From: Actinacidiphila rubida
GTDB taxonomy: Bacteria > Actinomycetota > Actinomycetes > Streptomycetales > Streptomycetaceae
Assembly: GCF_900110255.1 (NCBI RefSeq)
Contig: NZ_FODD01000013.1
Location: forward strand, 62,001-126,000
Direction: 5' to 3'
Length of the DNA: 64,000 nt
Shown here: positions 63,096 through 64,000 of the stretch, one piece after another
Position numbering within the stretch: the stretch's first letter is position 1
Layout of the letters: every line of letters begins with the position of its first letter
Position numbers and translations under genes: made by a program
The notes under the pieces: generated by a model
Databases searched by the model: none
Seen by the model: only the letters and a program-made list of their open reading frames with translations
Told to the model about the DNA's origin: nothing

Positions 63096-64000
63096 ATGCA
63101 CGACGACCGGAGGCTGGTGGAGGACCGACTCGAGCGCGTCCTGCGCGAGAGGATCCGCCCCGCCGTCCACGCCCTGAGCGTGCCGCTGGAGGTCCACCTC
63201 TGGCACGCCCCCGGCGAGCCGGTGCCCGTGGCCGAGGGCCTGGCCGCGCCGTACGAGCCGGCACAGGTCGGCGAGGTCTGGGGCCGGCCGTGGGGAACCA
63301 CGTGGTTCCGGCTGACCGGCGCCGTACCCGCCGCATGGGCGGGCCGGCACGTCGAGGCGGTGGTCGACCTCGGCTTCGGCGAGGACCACCCGGGGTTCTC
63401 GGCGGAGGGTCTCGTCTACCGGCCCGACGGCACGGCGGTCAAGGGACTCCACCCGCGCAGCCAGTCCGTGCGCGTCACGGCCGGCGCCGAGGGCGGCGAG
63501 GCCGTCCTGCTGTACGTGGAGGCCGCGGCCAACCCGATGATCGCGGGGCCGGTGACGGCGCTCGGCGACACCGCCACGGCCCCGCCCGAACCCCTGTACC
63601 GGCTGCGCCGGGCGGACCTCGCGGTCTTCGACCGCACCGTCTGGGAACTGGTCCAGGACCTCGACGTGCTCGGCCAGTTGATGCACGAGCTGCCGGTGGA
63701 CACCCCGCGGCGCTGGGAGATCCTGCGCGCGGTCGCCGCCTCCCTCGACGCCCTGGACCCGGATGACGTGGCCGGTACCGCGGCGGACGCCCGGGCCGCC
63801 CTGGCCCCGGCGCTCGCGGCCCCCGCCCACGCCTCGGCACACCGGGTGTCGGCCGTGGGCCACGCGCACATCGACTCGGCGTGGCTGTGGCCGCAGCGCG
63901 AGACGATCCGCAAGGTGGCGCGCACCGCCTCCAACGTCACGGCGCTGATGGACGACCACCCGGAGTTCGTCTTCGCCATGTCCCAGGCGCAGCAGCTCGC
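63096..64000 (+). CDS. GH38-family alpha-mannosidase (3' partial)
   Basis: At least 301 codons from the ATG after GAGGAG; open to the right edge. The N-terminal beta-sandwich domain of bacterial GH38 enzymes (WGRPWGTTWFRLTGAVPAAWAGRHVEAVVDLGFG) is followed by the start of the catalytic alpha/beta barrel with the zinc-binding motif GHAHIDSAWLWP (His256, His258, Asp260). There is no signal peptide, so it is cytosolic. It lies 98 nt after the permease gene and likely hydrolyses imported mannosides. Remaining catalytic residues lie beyond the window. Confidence 0.92.
   Translation, partial: MHDDRRLVEDRLERVLRERIRPAVHALSVPLEVHLWHAPGEPVPVAEGLAAPYEPAQVGEVWGRPWGTTWFRLTGAVPAAWAGRHVEAVVDLGFGEDHPGFSAEGLVYRPDGTAVKGLHPRSQSVRVTAGAEGGEAVLLYVEAAANPMIAGPVTALGDTATAPPEPLYRLRRADLAVFDRTVWELVQDLDVLGQLMHELPVDTPRRWEILRAVAASLDALDPDDVAGTAADARAALAPALAAPAHASAHRVSAVGHAHIDSAWLWPQRETIRKVARTASNVTALMDDHPEFVFAMSQAQQL

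Overview
The window looks like chromosomal DNA of a high-GC actinomycete, most likely a Streptomycetaceae-type organism. The basis is extreme third-position G/C, frequent GTG and TTG starts, GGAGG ribosome sites, a SigB/SigF-type sigma factor, an exact CebR-box, and many secreted CBM/PA14/kelch proteins. Genus is inference. It is densely packed on both strands, with perfect G+C-rich hairpins between many convergent gene pairs. I saw no rRNA, tRNA, CRISPR array, IS element or phage module. It reads as an accessory region rich in secreted carbohydrate- and protein-degrading enzymes.

Layout. 1-6.2 kb: a secreted NHL-repeat protein (5' end outside the window) followed by a Tat-exported phospholipase C-type phosphoesterase, then a hypothetical protein and a small LiaF-C-like protein. 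6.2-9.1 kb: thioredoxin reductase-like flavoprotein divergent from an XRE-cupin regulator, then a His-rich methyltransferase. 9.3-12.9 kb: a PadR / ABC ATPase / FtsX permease operon with two 4-nt overlaps and a palindrome over a promoter that would make a leaderless mRNA. 12.9-17 kb: a CebR-box-linked AA10-CBM2 lytic polysaccharide monooxygenase, DUF5996, an SDR enzyme and a YxFxxD-repeat secreted protein. 17-24.3 kb: a PA14-GH2 enzyme, a Tat-exported TIM-barrel/CBM protein of unassigned family, and a LysR regulator. 24.4-29 kb: acetyltransferase, DHA2-type MFS exporter, and a divergent SDR/TetR pair with paired operators.

29-35.3 kb: a three-gene unit (cytosolic sulfite-oxidase-fold Mo enzyme, flavin reductase, DUF6510), a secreted beta-helix protein and a LuxR-type regulator. 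35.3-44.2 kb: two divergent giant paralogous sedolisins (S53) with carboxypeptidase-regulatory-like and kelch domains. 44.5-49.3 kb: haloperoxidase-type hydrolase, quinone oxidoreductase, TDT carrier, an alpha/beta hydrolase whose nucleophile elbow reads Asn, a micro-ORF with a strong ribosome site, and a SigF-type sigma factor. 49.8-54 kb: a large zinc-ribbon polytopic membrane protein, a VOC protein and a small membrane protein. 54-57.7 kb: a ribbon-helix-helix protein behind a 10-bp phased repeat array, then DUF4097 and a DrrAB-like ABC exporter. 57.9-64 kb: SRPBCC protein, then a ROK regulator divergent from a sugar-binding lipoprotein, two permeases and a GH38 alpha-mannosidase that runs off the end.

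How it fits together. Several units show local regulator-plus-operator logic: PadR, TetR, ROK, the RHH protein and the CebR-box. Secreted glycosidases, LPMO, proteases and a mannoside importer suggest breakdown of plant or fungal polymers. S53 peptidases are usually acid-active, so an acidic habitat is possible. The most interesting undescribed candidate is the RHH-DUF4097-DrrAB module with its phased repeat array.
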